This document shows, one piece after another, positions 52,451 through 64,000 of a stretch of DNA of 64,000 bases. The notes under the pieces were generated by a model. The model was not told the DNA's origin. It saw only the letters and a program-made list of their open reading frames with translations, and did no database searches. The position numbers and the translations under genes are program-made. Origin of the DNA: Acanthacorydalis orientalis (Eukaryota > Arthropoda > Insecta > Megaloptera > Corydalidae); contig CM068314.1 in NCBI GenBank assembly GCA_034766995.1, positions 27,443,108-27,507,107 on the forward strand, in the 5' to 3' direction. Numbering within the stretch: position 1 is the first letter of the stretch; the number at the start of each line of letters is the position of its first letter.

Positions 52451-54159
52451 CATTTTGTTATTATTTTAAAGCTGTCATTATTTAATTTTTAAATTTACGT
52501 CCAAAACAATATTTCACTAATTTATTTAATACGTATTTTATATGAAGACAATTTCAGTAGATTTCAGTCGAATATAAAAATAGATAATTATTTAATATAT
52601 TGTTTCATAAAATTTTAAATTGAAAAAAAAACGTTATAAAGTTAATATAAGTATTTAAAAATAAATCTAAGTGAAATAAAAAATATTGAATGTTTTCGAA
52701 AATTGAATAGTAAAAATAATTTATTCAGACATCACTGTATTTTGAAATTTCAATTTAAATTAATTGTTTAGAAAATTATTTGAACTATAGTTCACACATA
52801 TTTGTTCCGTTTTTCATCACAAGTTGTTGATTATAATTGAATTTTATTTCTCTTATACGAATATTTATTCAATTCCACTTCTGATTTTCAGGAAAATTTG
52901 TCGTCTTTTATTGTCTTAATTTTGGTGTTTCAAAAATATTATAAAGATCAAAATTATACATTTTTAAAATCAATAAATTTTTAAAATAAATATTTTTTAC
53001 TTTCTTTTTAAAAAAAACTTATAGTATTTAAAAAACTGAAACACTATTTCAGGTTTATTCAATTTTGATCAGTATATTTTTTATATAAGGAAGTGAACGT
53101 AAAAATCCATTTGTACACAACTGTTTGTTTTGAACTTAAACGTGTACATTTTATTTATGTTTCCTGTTTCCCAAGTTATAAACTGTAATTATAACACATT
53201 GCGTACTAAAAGGGGAGATTTTCTATTTTATATCGCGTTACCTTCTTCTATTATCTCTCACTTCTTATATAAACATTCTACATGTCGTAACCTAATATCG
53301 AAGATAACACTTGTAAATGCTAAAACATAGTTCATTGAATTTGGTGTGTGAATAAGTATGTTATCATTGAATTATTTGATTAAGTAATAAAGTTAAAAGT
53401 GAAGAATTAATTGAAGCGAAATTCAATATAATTGAAATATGGAAAATTCAAATATCAATCAAAAATATATTCATTTATTCAATTTTTTCTATTGACTCCA
53501 TTTCCACTCCAGAATCACCAGGAAATGGTAAAGTAATCGTACTTAAAAGAGTTACTATTTTTCTATATTCTCTAAATATTGATGTAAAATTTGTTTAAAT
53601 TTATTAAAACGCACGTCGAATCAAAAGAGCTTTGAACGATAAGCAATATAAACGGTGAGCCCATCACATACATTGAAAACATTCATGTGAAATATTGATG
53701 AACTATCTAATTTTATGATATAAATTTAATTAAACTAAAATATTGTATAGTACAAAATAATACAAAAATACATATCGTAGTGATATAATGAAAAGTATCA
53801 AAAACACACATGCACTTGTCAGATATCTAGCAGATTTTTTGCAATATTTATCATTAATGTACCATTCATAACGTTTTTTAAAAAAGATGTAAAAATAAAC
53901 TGATACTTGTATTAATTATCTTAGGGTAAACAATTGCATGACTAAGTTTATGTAAAATATCGATTGTTATTCTGAATATGACAGTGAATGATTATTTCAC
54001 GATTGTCGAAACGATTGTAACATATTTAAAAATAAATATAGTAAATAAAAATAAACGTACTATAAAAATAAAACAATCCTATACGATTTTAAGTAAATCG
54101 ATACCATTAGGTAATTATATTTCTTTGAAGTACATTTTCCGATGTATTGATATAATAAA

Positions 54160-54201
<42 letters not shown>

Positions 54202-55241
54202 CATGTACGAAATTAATTTATGCGTGGGTATTTTCATACAAGTATTACTCACATTGTAATTAGAAACATCTAAAACAGTTGGCGACATTCATGGAATAAA
54301 TAATTTCTAACCTAAATTAAATTAAACACACAGAGAGATACAAAATGTCTGTTCCAATCTGTCACTTAGCAATGTAATCGGGCACATGAAAATAATTAAA
54401 AATTTTATTCGACGAGATACAAGAGTATCATTTTAAAAATTCATTTCAGAAATGAATAATCTATCTAGGATAAAATACATTTTTTTAATTTCACTTCATT
54501 GTCCAAAATTCGATTCTATTGTATACACTTACGTATTATTTATGACTTACGAATTAATTTACAGCTGTCAAATACAACGGACAACCAACATGAGATTCAA
54601 ACCTACAATAGAGATAATACGATCGGTCGTTGAAAATCTCGCTTCAATGATTTTGGTTACTAATATTGACGAAAGGATCTTTAATCACATCCAAATAATA
54701 GTATATTCATTTAATTAAATTTAAACTAAAAATATATCGATTTATTGCAAGAAACTTATTATGTTATAAATGGTACTACTGAATACATGAAACAGAATAC
54801 AAATTTGTGGAAACCACTAAAAGATATCTTTATTTATAATTATATATATATATATATATATATATAACCAAGTTTAATTTTTAATAGTTATAGAAATATT
54901 AAACGAAAATCTATAACTTATTATTATAATTATAGTTATCATAGATAAATCATGTCTTATTTTTTCAAGAATAAAATGATCACTTAATAGTTTTATATGA
55001 ACATATCAAAATTAATAGGAATGAAAATTTGTAAATTCTGAGTATTTAATATAATAATAAAAAAATACAATGCAGAAGGAGTTTAAATTTTAAACTTTAT
55101 GGAAAATTAAATGTCTTTTTAAAGGAAAGTTATAATTTTAAAGGAGTAATTTATTAATTAAAAATTTAATAAAACCATGCAACTTTTAAAAAATATAAAG
55201 AACGAGAAATGTATTTCAAGAAAGTAATTCCTTATACCTAA

Positions 55242-55321
<80 letters not shown>

Positions 55322-55550
55322 CAAATTTATGAAATGTATTAATGTTATTTTTAAATAAAAATGCTGTAATAATGATCAAATAATCTTACCAAACACCAGT
55401 ACTTATAAAATGTAAAAAATTACCTGAAACAAAAAAAAATATATCAATTAATTCATTCATTTTAAAAATAATATAAAACAAAATTAAAATAAAAATACAT
55501 AAAAACTATTTACACTATTGATTATTTTAGAAAACAAGAAGTAAAATGAC
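52451..55550. other. AT-rich DNA with (TA)n tracts
   Basis: No exon. TA runs at 54163-54200, 54840-54866 and 55246-55318. Mildly balanced patches at 53110-53330 and 54570-54680 show nothing recognisable. Confidence 0.45.
55246..55318. repeat. (TA)n microsatellite
   Basis: TA run of about 72 bp. Confidence 0.97.
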
Positions 55551-55559
55551 TAGATTAAT

Positions 55560-55970
55560 TAAAAAGGAATTTCTCAGATGACACTTTCTCGGAACACGAT
55601 CGTATATTAAATTAATTACAAGTTTGTAATCAATAAAAAAAAATACGGATAACATAAACTATTCACGCATCGCTTAACCGTATCAATGAATCACATTTCG
55701 TACGAAATAGATTTGTTGCAAATTGAAACGTACGCAACGAGCCCGAACACCTGGAATACGTTACACACAGTCCGGTAACTCACAAAGTTTAATGCGAACA
55801 CATTGGTCAACTGAGTGGACTTCAGAGGCATCATCGACAAATTAGTGGACCTTTTGCAAACGAACACATGCAAACGTGCCACGGAAGAGTTTCTCAAACT
55901 CGAATAGTACTTTAACTTTGAACATGTTAATTGCTGTCGCCAAAACACGACAAAACTCTATATCCTTTGC
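55560..55970. promoter_or_regulatory. Candidate regulatory island with a 14-bp palindrome
   Basis: Balanced sequence containing the perfect dyad ATTTCGTACGAAAT (55695-55708) and several TGCAAA motifs. An 85-codon minus-strand frame (55691-55948) has no recognisable motif and is probably chance. Confidence 0.35.
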
Positions 55971-56860
55971 ATGTATATATATATACATGTCCAGACACAT
56001 ATATTTACCGTTATGTGTATATATATATAACGAAATAATGTAAGATTACATTTATTTATATATCATTATAAATGTTCCCATCAATTATTATATACTGAGT
56101 TATTTAAAGAGTTATGAGTTATACAAGTATAATAGGGAAATTATGAGAAAATAGAAATACTTTATTAAAATAAATACTGTTGAATTTTCATAAGAATTCA
56201 TTAACTTTTTTCAATGACTTTCTTTAAATCAATAATAACCTGAAGAGAAAAAATCAGAAAATGATTTGAATTAAAGTACATTTAAATAAGAAATTTAATA
56301 TTTATATATCTGTAAATTTTTTTTGATAAAGTTGAAAATTATGTGAATATTTTAATCAATTGACAGATTTAAATCAAACAGGACATTTCTTCTATTCACT
56401 TAATATATATTATAGCATATATTTAAATTTTATAATTATTTATCTAGAAATTAACCTGTGTTTTCGTCACACTATTGCAATTATAAATACTTAATTATAT
56501 AAAAAAATTATTGTAATATAAAAACTATAATTAATTGAAAGTATTAGAATAATTTCAATAATTTATAATAATTCTAATTAACTACCAATAATTGGTTATA
56601 AAAAATATTTCTTATACTTTCTTTATTATCAATTTTAGAACATTGTTTTGAGACAAAACATTATTACTTATTTGAGGAAATTATTATCTTAATGACATAG
56701 AATTTATGTTGTAAATTGAAATATGAACTTATTGGATATTGGTCAATGACCTCAAGTAATATGTTTCTATTTATTAAGTAAATATAAAATAAATTTTACA
56801 ATACTCGTACAATATATAAAAAATTACATGAACTTTTGTTACTTTACGTTCATTTCGTGT
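55971..56860. other. AT-rich DNA, nothing recognised
   Basis: Starts with a perfect TA-type palindrome CATG-(TA)n-CATG (55970-55989). The rest is A/T-rich without features. Confidence 0.5.
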
Positions 56861-56869
56861 TTCCTTGTA

Positions 56870-57150
56870 AGCCATAACCTTATATGAACCGTCAAAAGAA
56901 CATTCAAATTCACCTTATACAAACCGCATATGGTTTGTGTAATGTGAGGGTGAGGATCACTATCATTCATATATGATCGTTCAGCCTATAAAATGTGACC
57001 TTCTTTACTGGATAAGGATCATATAAAGTAACTCTATATGCCTTATAAGATTAATATAAGGTACCCATAGAAGGATCCTGATCCTTATAGGGATTGTATA
57101 AGGAATAACGAAAATCTTATATGGAAGACATAAGTTTAAGGATCACTAGG
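56870..57150. repeat. CCTTATA/TATAAGG dyad array
   Basis: CCTTAT or ATAAGG occurs seven times in 230 bp. Two 21-nt dyads of form CCTTATA-N7-TATAAGG (57041-57061, 57083-57103) and a 19-nt related one (56999-57017) start exactly 42 bp apart. AGGATCACTA recurs directly at 56953-56962 and 57139-57148. An ACAAACC-GCATAT-GGTTTGT dyad lies at 56919-56938. It may be a miniature transposon remnant or a binding-site array. Confidence 0.6.
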
Positions 57151-57223
57151 GTTATTTCTTAGAAATATCTTGAATTTTCTCTACGAATAATTATGCACAT
57201 TAATTATACAAAAAATATACAAA

Positions 57224-57267
<44 letters not shown>

Positions 57268-57400
57268 AATTAAAATATATTCTAAAAAAACTATATAAAA
57301 TAATAGAAATTTTTCTAATATCTCTTTGTAATAATAAGTAATTCTTTGTTAAAAACATTTATAAACATATTATTTAAATAACAAAATTATAAACATTAAT

Positions 57401-57448
<48 letters not shown>

Positions 57449-58880
57449 GTGTCTGTGCAAAAAAACGAGAGAGAAACCTGAAATATACCAATATCATTTA
57501 ATTCAATGCAAACTCGTTAAACAAGCTGAAGGTAAAATCTATATGAAACGTTGTTTGTAATTGAATGCAATAGTACGAGAACAAAATGCAACAATAAGAT
57601 TGTATTATCGAATAAAAAATATATATATAACATAAAACAAACACTATTCATAAAACCAGACATTTCATTTCCAATCCAATCTGGAATTAACATTTTATAA
57701 AAGCAAATTGAAAATTTTAATTCGTTACACAGGTCTCATCAAAAATTCTCCCAATCAATCCATGTAACAAAACTCATACATGCACTGCAATTAAATATTC
57801 TCATTTCGATATTTCAATATCGACAAAACTAAAAATGTAACGGCGTCGATGCTAGACCAGACACCGAACGTCCAAATGAATCGTTTGTTTTTCATAGTGT
57901 CCACACACACACGTAGACAAATATCTATCCATCTACATGTTCACATATGCACATATATACATATAGAATCATTCGTCACATAGTATAGAACGGAATAAAT
58001 TAAAAACGAACTGTGCTCAATTGAATCAAACTTGATAAAAAAAAACAAGTTGTTCTTTATTGCAAACGTGTATCTACAGACTGGCAATCATTGTTATGAC
58101 GATAGAAGTACACTGAGGGATTTCGATGTCAAAAAGTTTATATTACTTTTTCGATACTTATTATTTCATATGTGATGAGAATTTTTTTAAAGAAAACAAT
58201 TTTCGATTAGAAAGTTCTCTCTTTTCTCCATAAATCAAAAATTCGATTTAATCAATTCTATTTATCCCTCCTTGTTTCTTAAAGTTCATTCGATTTCGCT
58301 GAAGTTAATACAATGAAATACATACACTTTTTTATTTTTTTGTACGTATAACATTTGTAGATAATTTGTTAATAATAAAAAAACGTTTAAATAATAAAGA
58401 TAGAATACACATGCATTTATTAAAGAAAGGAATATGTAACTTATTTATTAATAAAAGTATCGACTTGTAGATGTCAATAAAAATGAAATTAAATGTAAAA
58501 AATTACATATTAGGTAGTAAGATTGTCATTGTATTAATAATCATTTAATTACTAACAATTATAAATATTACTAACACACAGAATGTAAAAATTGTTAAAA
58601 ATATCAGTAGATTATCAATAAAAAAATAATCAATAATTTTAATTGAAAAAAAGTATAAAAATAAATATTTAATAAGTATCTTCCTTATTTTTTAACTACA
58701 TTTATTATATTGCTCATTTTTTTATGTATTTACTCTCAATTTATTCTTCTTTCAATCTTAAATTATGGTTTAATATGACGGTCATAGTAAATAAGTTATT
58801 TTTTTAAGTATATACATAAGTTAGAGGTATTATCTATGTCTGATTAATGATTTCAGAGTATTATATTAAATACAATGTAT
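57151..58880. other. AT-rich DNA with a weak island
   Basis: TA runs at 57227-57263 and 57409-57445. A more balanced block at 57730-58140 holds the dyad TCGATATT-TC-AATATCGA (57806-57823). No exon. Confidence 0.45.
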
Positions 58881-58929
<49 letters not shown>

Positions 58930-58931
<2 letters not shown>

Positions 58932-59340
58932 GATACTCGTTTATCGTTTGAGCTCCGTGAATAATTGGACATGATTTCCACCGATATGATTTGCATATTT
59001 TCGCGTGAATTTCAGTGACAGAATTTACCGAACTCCAGTACCATCGCCACCAGTTAGTAGTAACAGTAACACCGACAGCAGCAGCAGCAACGGACATCAA
59101 ACCCCCAACCTATTGCATAGGAAATGATATAACAGCCGACGGTCGCTGACCGTCCCGTCACCTAACACCACCCGCCATGCACGTATTTGAAAATGGTGAT
59201 TTATTATTTGCTATCGTTAGTTTTTTTTCCGTCTGCAATTAAACGAATACATGTATGTAGGTGTGCTGAGGTGATATTTAATATTCTGTTCTGGTCGCTT
59301 AAATCCATTCACTTATTTCCAAACTGAACGTTTTTAGTGT
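58930..59340. promoter_or_regulatory. Candidate regulatory island next to (TA)n and GATA repeats
   Basis: Balanced sequence with GATTTGCATATTTTCGCG (octamer ATTTGCAT at 58989-58996), a (CAG)4-like stretch near 59080 and CACCCGCCATGCACG near 59168. A TA run (58883-58926) and a TA plus GATA-like array (59367-59464) flank it. Frames on both strands are short and unconvincing. Confidence 0.3.
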
Positions 59341-59367
59341 TGCATGTGAGTTTTTTAATAATGTGAA

Positions 59368-59415
<48 letters not shown>

Positions 59416-59464
59416 AAAAAAGAGACAAATAGATAGATAGACAGATACGTAGGTAGATAGATAG

Positions 59465-60621
59465 AAGAAAGGAAAAAGAGAGAAAGATTTTTTGAATGTT
59501 ATGCAATTTTATAATGTAGTAACATTATAAAATATCTTCCTTTCGTCTCCTTATTTCAAAGAATAAATGTAGATTGAAACTAAAAAAGAACATATTAAAA
59601 GAATCGGACATACTAAAATATCCATTTTTGCAATAAACTTTATAAGTTCAGAGACAAAAAAGTTCAGCTTTGTAAAAATCATAACTGAGTTTCTTTCTTC
59701 AATAAATAACACTTAATGTTTTCGTTACTTTTGAACATCTTACTTCGTCCTCTACCAGGTCTATAAACTATAAATTAGTAGCAAAACTTGTCAACATTTA
59801 AAAATTTACATATATTGTAAAATATTCAAATTCTATTACAGATATAAAATTGTACTACTGAGATGTAAAGAGTTAAAAAATTATAGTTAAACAAATATTC
59901 AGTGAAAGCGGTTTTCAAAATTGATTTTAGTTGTTAATTTGAATCCAAACTATTTATTATTTATACTGAATTGATTACTTATGAATAAGACATAAAAAAA
60001 ATAAATCACATCAATATTTAATTTACAATTGTACTTACTATGAAATTCATTTAAAAATGGACATATCGACCTTTTTACTCATTACAGTAATACTTTTGAA
60101 ATTAACGAAAATATTTCTAAAGGAAATATATTAGTTTTGTAACAAAAAAATGTTTTATTAATCAAAAAAATATTTACAACGCATACATTATAAATTAAAT
60201 ATACTTAAGAGATAAATTGAATGTCCAAATTAATAGAATTAAGTCAATCGTACCCTTATATATTATATATACATTGAAAATTACACGATACACGTATATA
60301 TTATAGAATATTTCGAGTAGAGAGAAATCTATTCATGTTCGAGTTTCAAATACTAATACCTTGCAAAATAGCGTTTCCCAATTTAACAATATAGTCATTA
60401 CAGACGAAGTTTTAACAAGAAGTCCATCACAATAATACGACCATTTCGTAGCAATGCTTGAATCTCAGTCCACTCATTACAATAATTATCACTGCTTTTG
60501 GTCACTACCAAGAATCGAATTAGCAAATACATACATAATGGTTTACTACCTTATTCGCCCACATCTCTGACATGTAATATATATAAACTGTAGGACAAGC
60601 AAGAGAGGTCAATACTTCTTA

Positions 60622-60680
<59 letters not shown>

Positions 60681-62080
60681 GTGTGTGTGTATATATATTT
60701 ATATATGTACACATATATAGATCTCATATCTCAACTAAAAATATATCCGCTTAGAAAGTCTATATTAAATGTTCTTTTTTGTTTAATGAAAAAAACGCGA
60801 AATAATATAATTTCGAAATATCCTTTTTTAGTATTAATGAAATTTATTATTGAAATATTTTTAAATTGTATTTTATGAAGAGATTAAAAAAATATACCTA
60901 AAAAATTATATGCGATGAACAATTTCATATATTAATAAAATAATATTTTAGCTAAATGTTTCTTTATAGATAAAGTAATTCTTAATACACATTCATTTTA
61001 TCAAAAACCAGTCCTATAGATTTAATTTAGAATTTAATTTTTAAAACACCTCATCGATTAAGCATACGACGCAAAACTTGGTATTGAATATTTTTTGTAA
61101 AATCTCTTAATTAACACTTTTGATAACTTAGATATAATAATATGTCTTTTAATAAAAAGTGTAATTATTTATAAAAAGAAAATATAACGTTATATTAAAA
61201 CATTTGTCTTATAAATTAATTGAAATTTGAAATACCATAATCATTTTCAAATTAAAATGTATAATAAATATGTATAACATTCAACCATTTGAATGAGCGT
61301 TTCAGCAACAACACTGTTACTTTCAGAGAGTGTGCATAAAATATCTCATACAATCAGAATTCAAATATACTGTACCTTATATCATAACCATAATAATTTA
61401 TTATGTATTTTAATTCAATGTTATTACAATGTTTCGAGTGTAAATTTCTATTTGTGAGATTAAGTTTTCATTATTTATGAAAACAAATATAGAAAATTAT
61501 ATATCACTTTTATACATAAATATAGTTATATTTAGATTTTTCAAAAGTTAGAGATTGAGAATAATATTAGTTCTGTTTTTATTCAGTATACTCGTATTTC
61601 AATATTCATGTAGCAAAAGCTCATAACATTTTTCGTTAAATTCTGTTTCTATTTTTATAACTGACATATTGATTTAAAAAAACACGTTTATGTTAATTAT
61701 TTCGAACACTGTAAAAAAGTTGTTTACCACTGTAAGTATATGGAAAATATTTTTAATCAATATTAAAAAAGCATATTAATTATAGTTTATTATAAATTTT
61801 ATATTGTATCGTAGATAAAAATACTTATTTTCAATTTTCTTACATATCATTAAACATTTTTGATGATTTTTATTGGTTTTAAACAATTGCATAATCAAAA
61901 TGTGTACTAAATGCAGCATTTAATGATTTAACAGAAAAAGTAACTTTGGAATACGAGTACATATTTGTTTATTGTAAATTAGAAAAACGTTTTCATTTCA
62001 GTATATATAAATTTCATTTAGAAAAATTTAAATTCAATATGAAAGATTTTGTAACCGACGTGTTTCACTGTTAAGAATTT
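59465..62080. other. AT-rich DNA with (TA)n and one weak island
   Basis: A TA/TG compound repeat lies at 60621-60707. A mildly balanced block at 60290-60600 shows no frame. Nothing else recognised. Confidence 0.45.
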
Positions 62081-62084
62081 CAAG

Positions 62085-62960
62085 ATACAATCTTGAAAAT
62101 CGTTTTCGTACGCGTAGCCAGTGTGAAATATTTGTTGATTAAACAGTTTAATATATGCAGGTAACTTACACTGCGTTGATAGATTCAATTAGATACGATC
62201 TTATATTTTTTCCTTATTCATTGACGTCTGGAAAAATCTCTATACACGTCATGAACCCGATCAACCCGATTGCAAAAATAACCACAGTGTGAGGGACACG
62301 ACCACACCACAGTCATCCAACTATATACACGGCAGTAACAACCGTCGAATAAGCTAATGCAAACTGGAGCCGAGTGTTCATTCGTTCCTGGAACTGTAAT
62401 CTTATTAAATTTACATATTAATCAACGGATTTTAATTATCCTCAACCCCCTATGACGCGGGCTACACAGTCAGCCCACTCTTGCCTGATTCTCTTTCACC
62501 GCCTGCCCGCCTGCCTCACCTTTACCAGTGAGCACAACGCGTCCTCGTAATTTACATTAATCCAATAATTGCATGGAGGTTTGCTAATTAGAAATTCAAA
62601 TGAGGTGGTGCCTGCCAGCCAGCCGGCAAGCTTTCCTCACTACCTCGTGTACAGTGTGCGAGGAAGGGAATCTACGCGTTACTACTGCTGTACTTCTCTA
62701 TATATACAAGCGCTACATTTCTACCATCGCTACGATCTCCCACTCTCGACGCTGTCGTACCCCCCACCACTGACCTCCCACTTCTCATTCCACAGCGTCA
62801 CCGCACCATTTGGACTCATCGTTCGCTTCGCTAGCTAACCCTTTCCCAATGTGTCGCTGCCACCTACTCTGCCTCTTTTCAACCCTTTTACGTATTATAC
62901 TCAATGAATAGGCATAGTGTTCGAGGATCGTATGTGTATGAACCGTGGCGTCTTTTAGAT
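62085..62960. promoter_or_regulatory. Large GC-richer island, candidate distal promoter or enhancer
   Basis: The longest balanced block in the window. Its centre (62545-62605) strings together ATTAATCC, CAATAATTG, CATGG and CTAATTAG, a dense run of homeodomain-type cores. TATATATA at 62699-62706 lies in otherwise GC-rich DNA and could act as a TATA box in either direction. CCGCCTGC occurs twice in tandem near 62500. A 90-codon plus-strand frame (62569-62838) has no domain and ends without splice logic. In the POU-gene direction this could hold an upstream promoter. Confidence 0.4.
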
Positions 62961-64000
62961 TTTTTTTAGCTAGGCAAATTTTTTATTCTTTCTAATTCTG
63001 ATTTTTTTCTTAATTTAATAAAAATATATTGCAATAAGAAATATAATTTGAATCAACCCTACAGTTCATTATTGAATTATATTTTTCTCAATTTATAGTG
63101 AGTCAAAATAAATAAAAAATTGTTAATAAAAATCCAACTGTTCAACAAACATCATAAAAACTATTAAAATTTAACTATCACTTATAAAAATCGTAAGTTT
63201 TTTAATGGAGCTATTAATATCAGTGAATTATAATTATATAAAAATTAATAATAAAATATTTACCAAGAAGTAAAAATTTAAATTTTATTAAACCTAATTT
63301 CATTTCTGTTTTTATATGCGTTTAAATTAATAAAATTGTAATAAAACAATATCTTTTATAAAACACACCTTATTTATGAAATAAAATGAGAAATCGTGTC
63401 TGAGAGCATATATCTACATTACAATTACGTGACTTATTACTTAGATGATTTTTATTACAAATGTTGCATCATTTGAATGTAATCGTTATTTTTATCTAAT
63501 ATTAAAATTATTTTCAAATTATATGCTCAATCAGATATATTTCTTTATAAGAAACACTCGTAACCTTTCAACTACATTTTTAATTACAAAAGTATACTAA
63601 CGTTTATTAATATTTCACATACAATTAATTGAAAATACTAGTATTTTATGTTTTTAATCAAAAAAAATAGCATTTTGAAACATTTACAGAACTGCAAACT
63701 CATATTCTTTTTTTATTACAATATTTTTCCTAATAGAAAATATTAAAAAAGTATTAAATAAACGTTTTTTTTTGATAACCACTGTTTGAAATCATTGTTA
63801 TTTCTAAAAAAAAACCTTAATAACTTTTGAATCAAGTTCTACAATTAAAATCATAACTACTCTAAAAACGAGTTGTACTTTACATAGGAAATATTTTATT
63901 TTGAATTTTTCTATTGGGATAAATAAATAAATACAAAAAGAATAAAACATTTCTTTCAACATGCTCTTAAAACTTATTTAATATCAAATAATTCCACGTT
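62961..64000. other. AT-rich DNA, nothing recognised
   Basis: No exon, island or notable repeat to the end of the window. Confidence 0.5.

Noticed and set aside
55691..55948. Minus-strand frame of 85 codons
   Set aside because: No family motif, and the opposite strand shows regulatory-type palindromes; probably chance.
62569..62838. Ninety-codon plus-strand frame as a gene
   Set aside because: Lies in GC-richer non-coding-type DNA where long frames arise by chance; no domain, no splice logic.

Overview
This window looks like nuclear DNA from an insect. It is very AT-rich, with dozens of long (TA)n tracts, intron-containing genes with GT-AG junctions, and two decayed mariner transposons. An order cannot be fixed from the sequence alone.

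Left end (1-1316): the last coding exon of an UNC93-like multi-pass membrane protein on the plus strand. Its earlier exons lie outside the window. From 1317 to 9047 there is AT-rich intergenic DNA with several (TA)n tracts and a 5' fragment of a mariner element (about 6300-6625).

Core (9048-16308, minus strand): eight constitutive coding exons plus one predicted cassette exon of a POU class VI transcription factor, the orthologue of Drosophila pdm3 and vertebrate POU6F1/POU6F2. All junction phases agree. They give a 604-codon C-terminal portion: an Asp/Ser/Glu start, a long Gln/Ser/Thr/Asn-rich region, the POU-specific domain, a linker and the POU homeodomain. The 5' end of the gene was not found and should lie to the right. 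A degenerate mariner transposase sits antisense in the first visible intron. The two genes are convergent (tail to tail).

Right 48 kb (16309-64000): no coding exon could be supported. This is probably the long 5' intron(s) and regulatory territory of the POU gene: AT-rich DNA and (TA)n tracts interrupted by 150-700 bp islands of more balanced composition, rich in dyad symmetries, homeodomain-type, octamer and E-box motifs, with a few promoter-like arrangements.

The best candidate for something undescribed is the 1.27 kb intron inside the POU-specific domain. It holds an apparent 57-nt in-frame exon (10051-10107) that would insert 19 residues at the junction Arg of the DNA-recognition helix. 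The first ten bases of that exon are perfectly complementary to an element 118 nt downstream in the same intron, and pairing extends over the AG splice acceptor. A near copy of that element lies upstream, and two further complementary pairs span the region. Together this resembles an RNA-structure switch that chooses between a DNA-binding and an altered POU-specific domain. It is an inference from sequence complementarity and needs transcript and comparative data.
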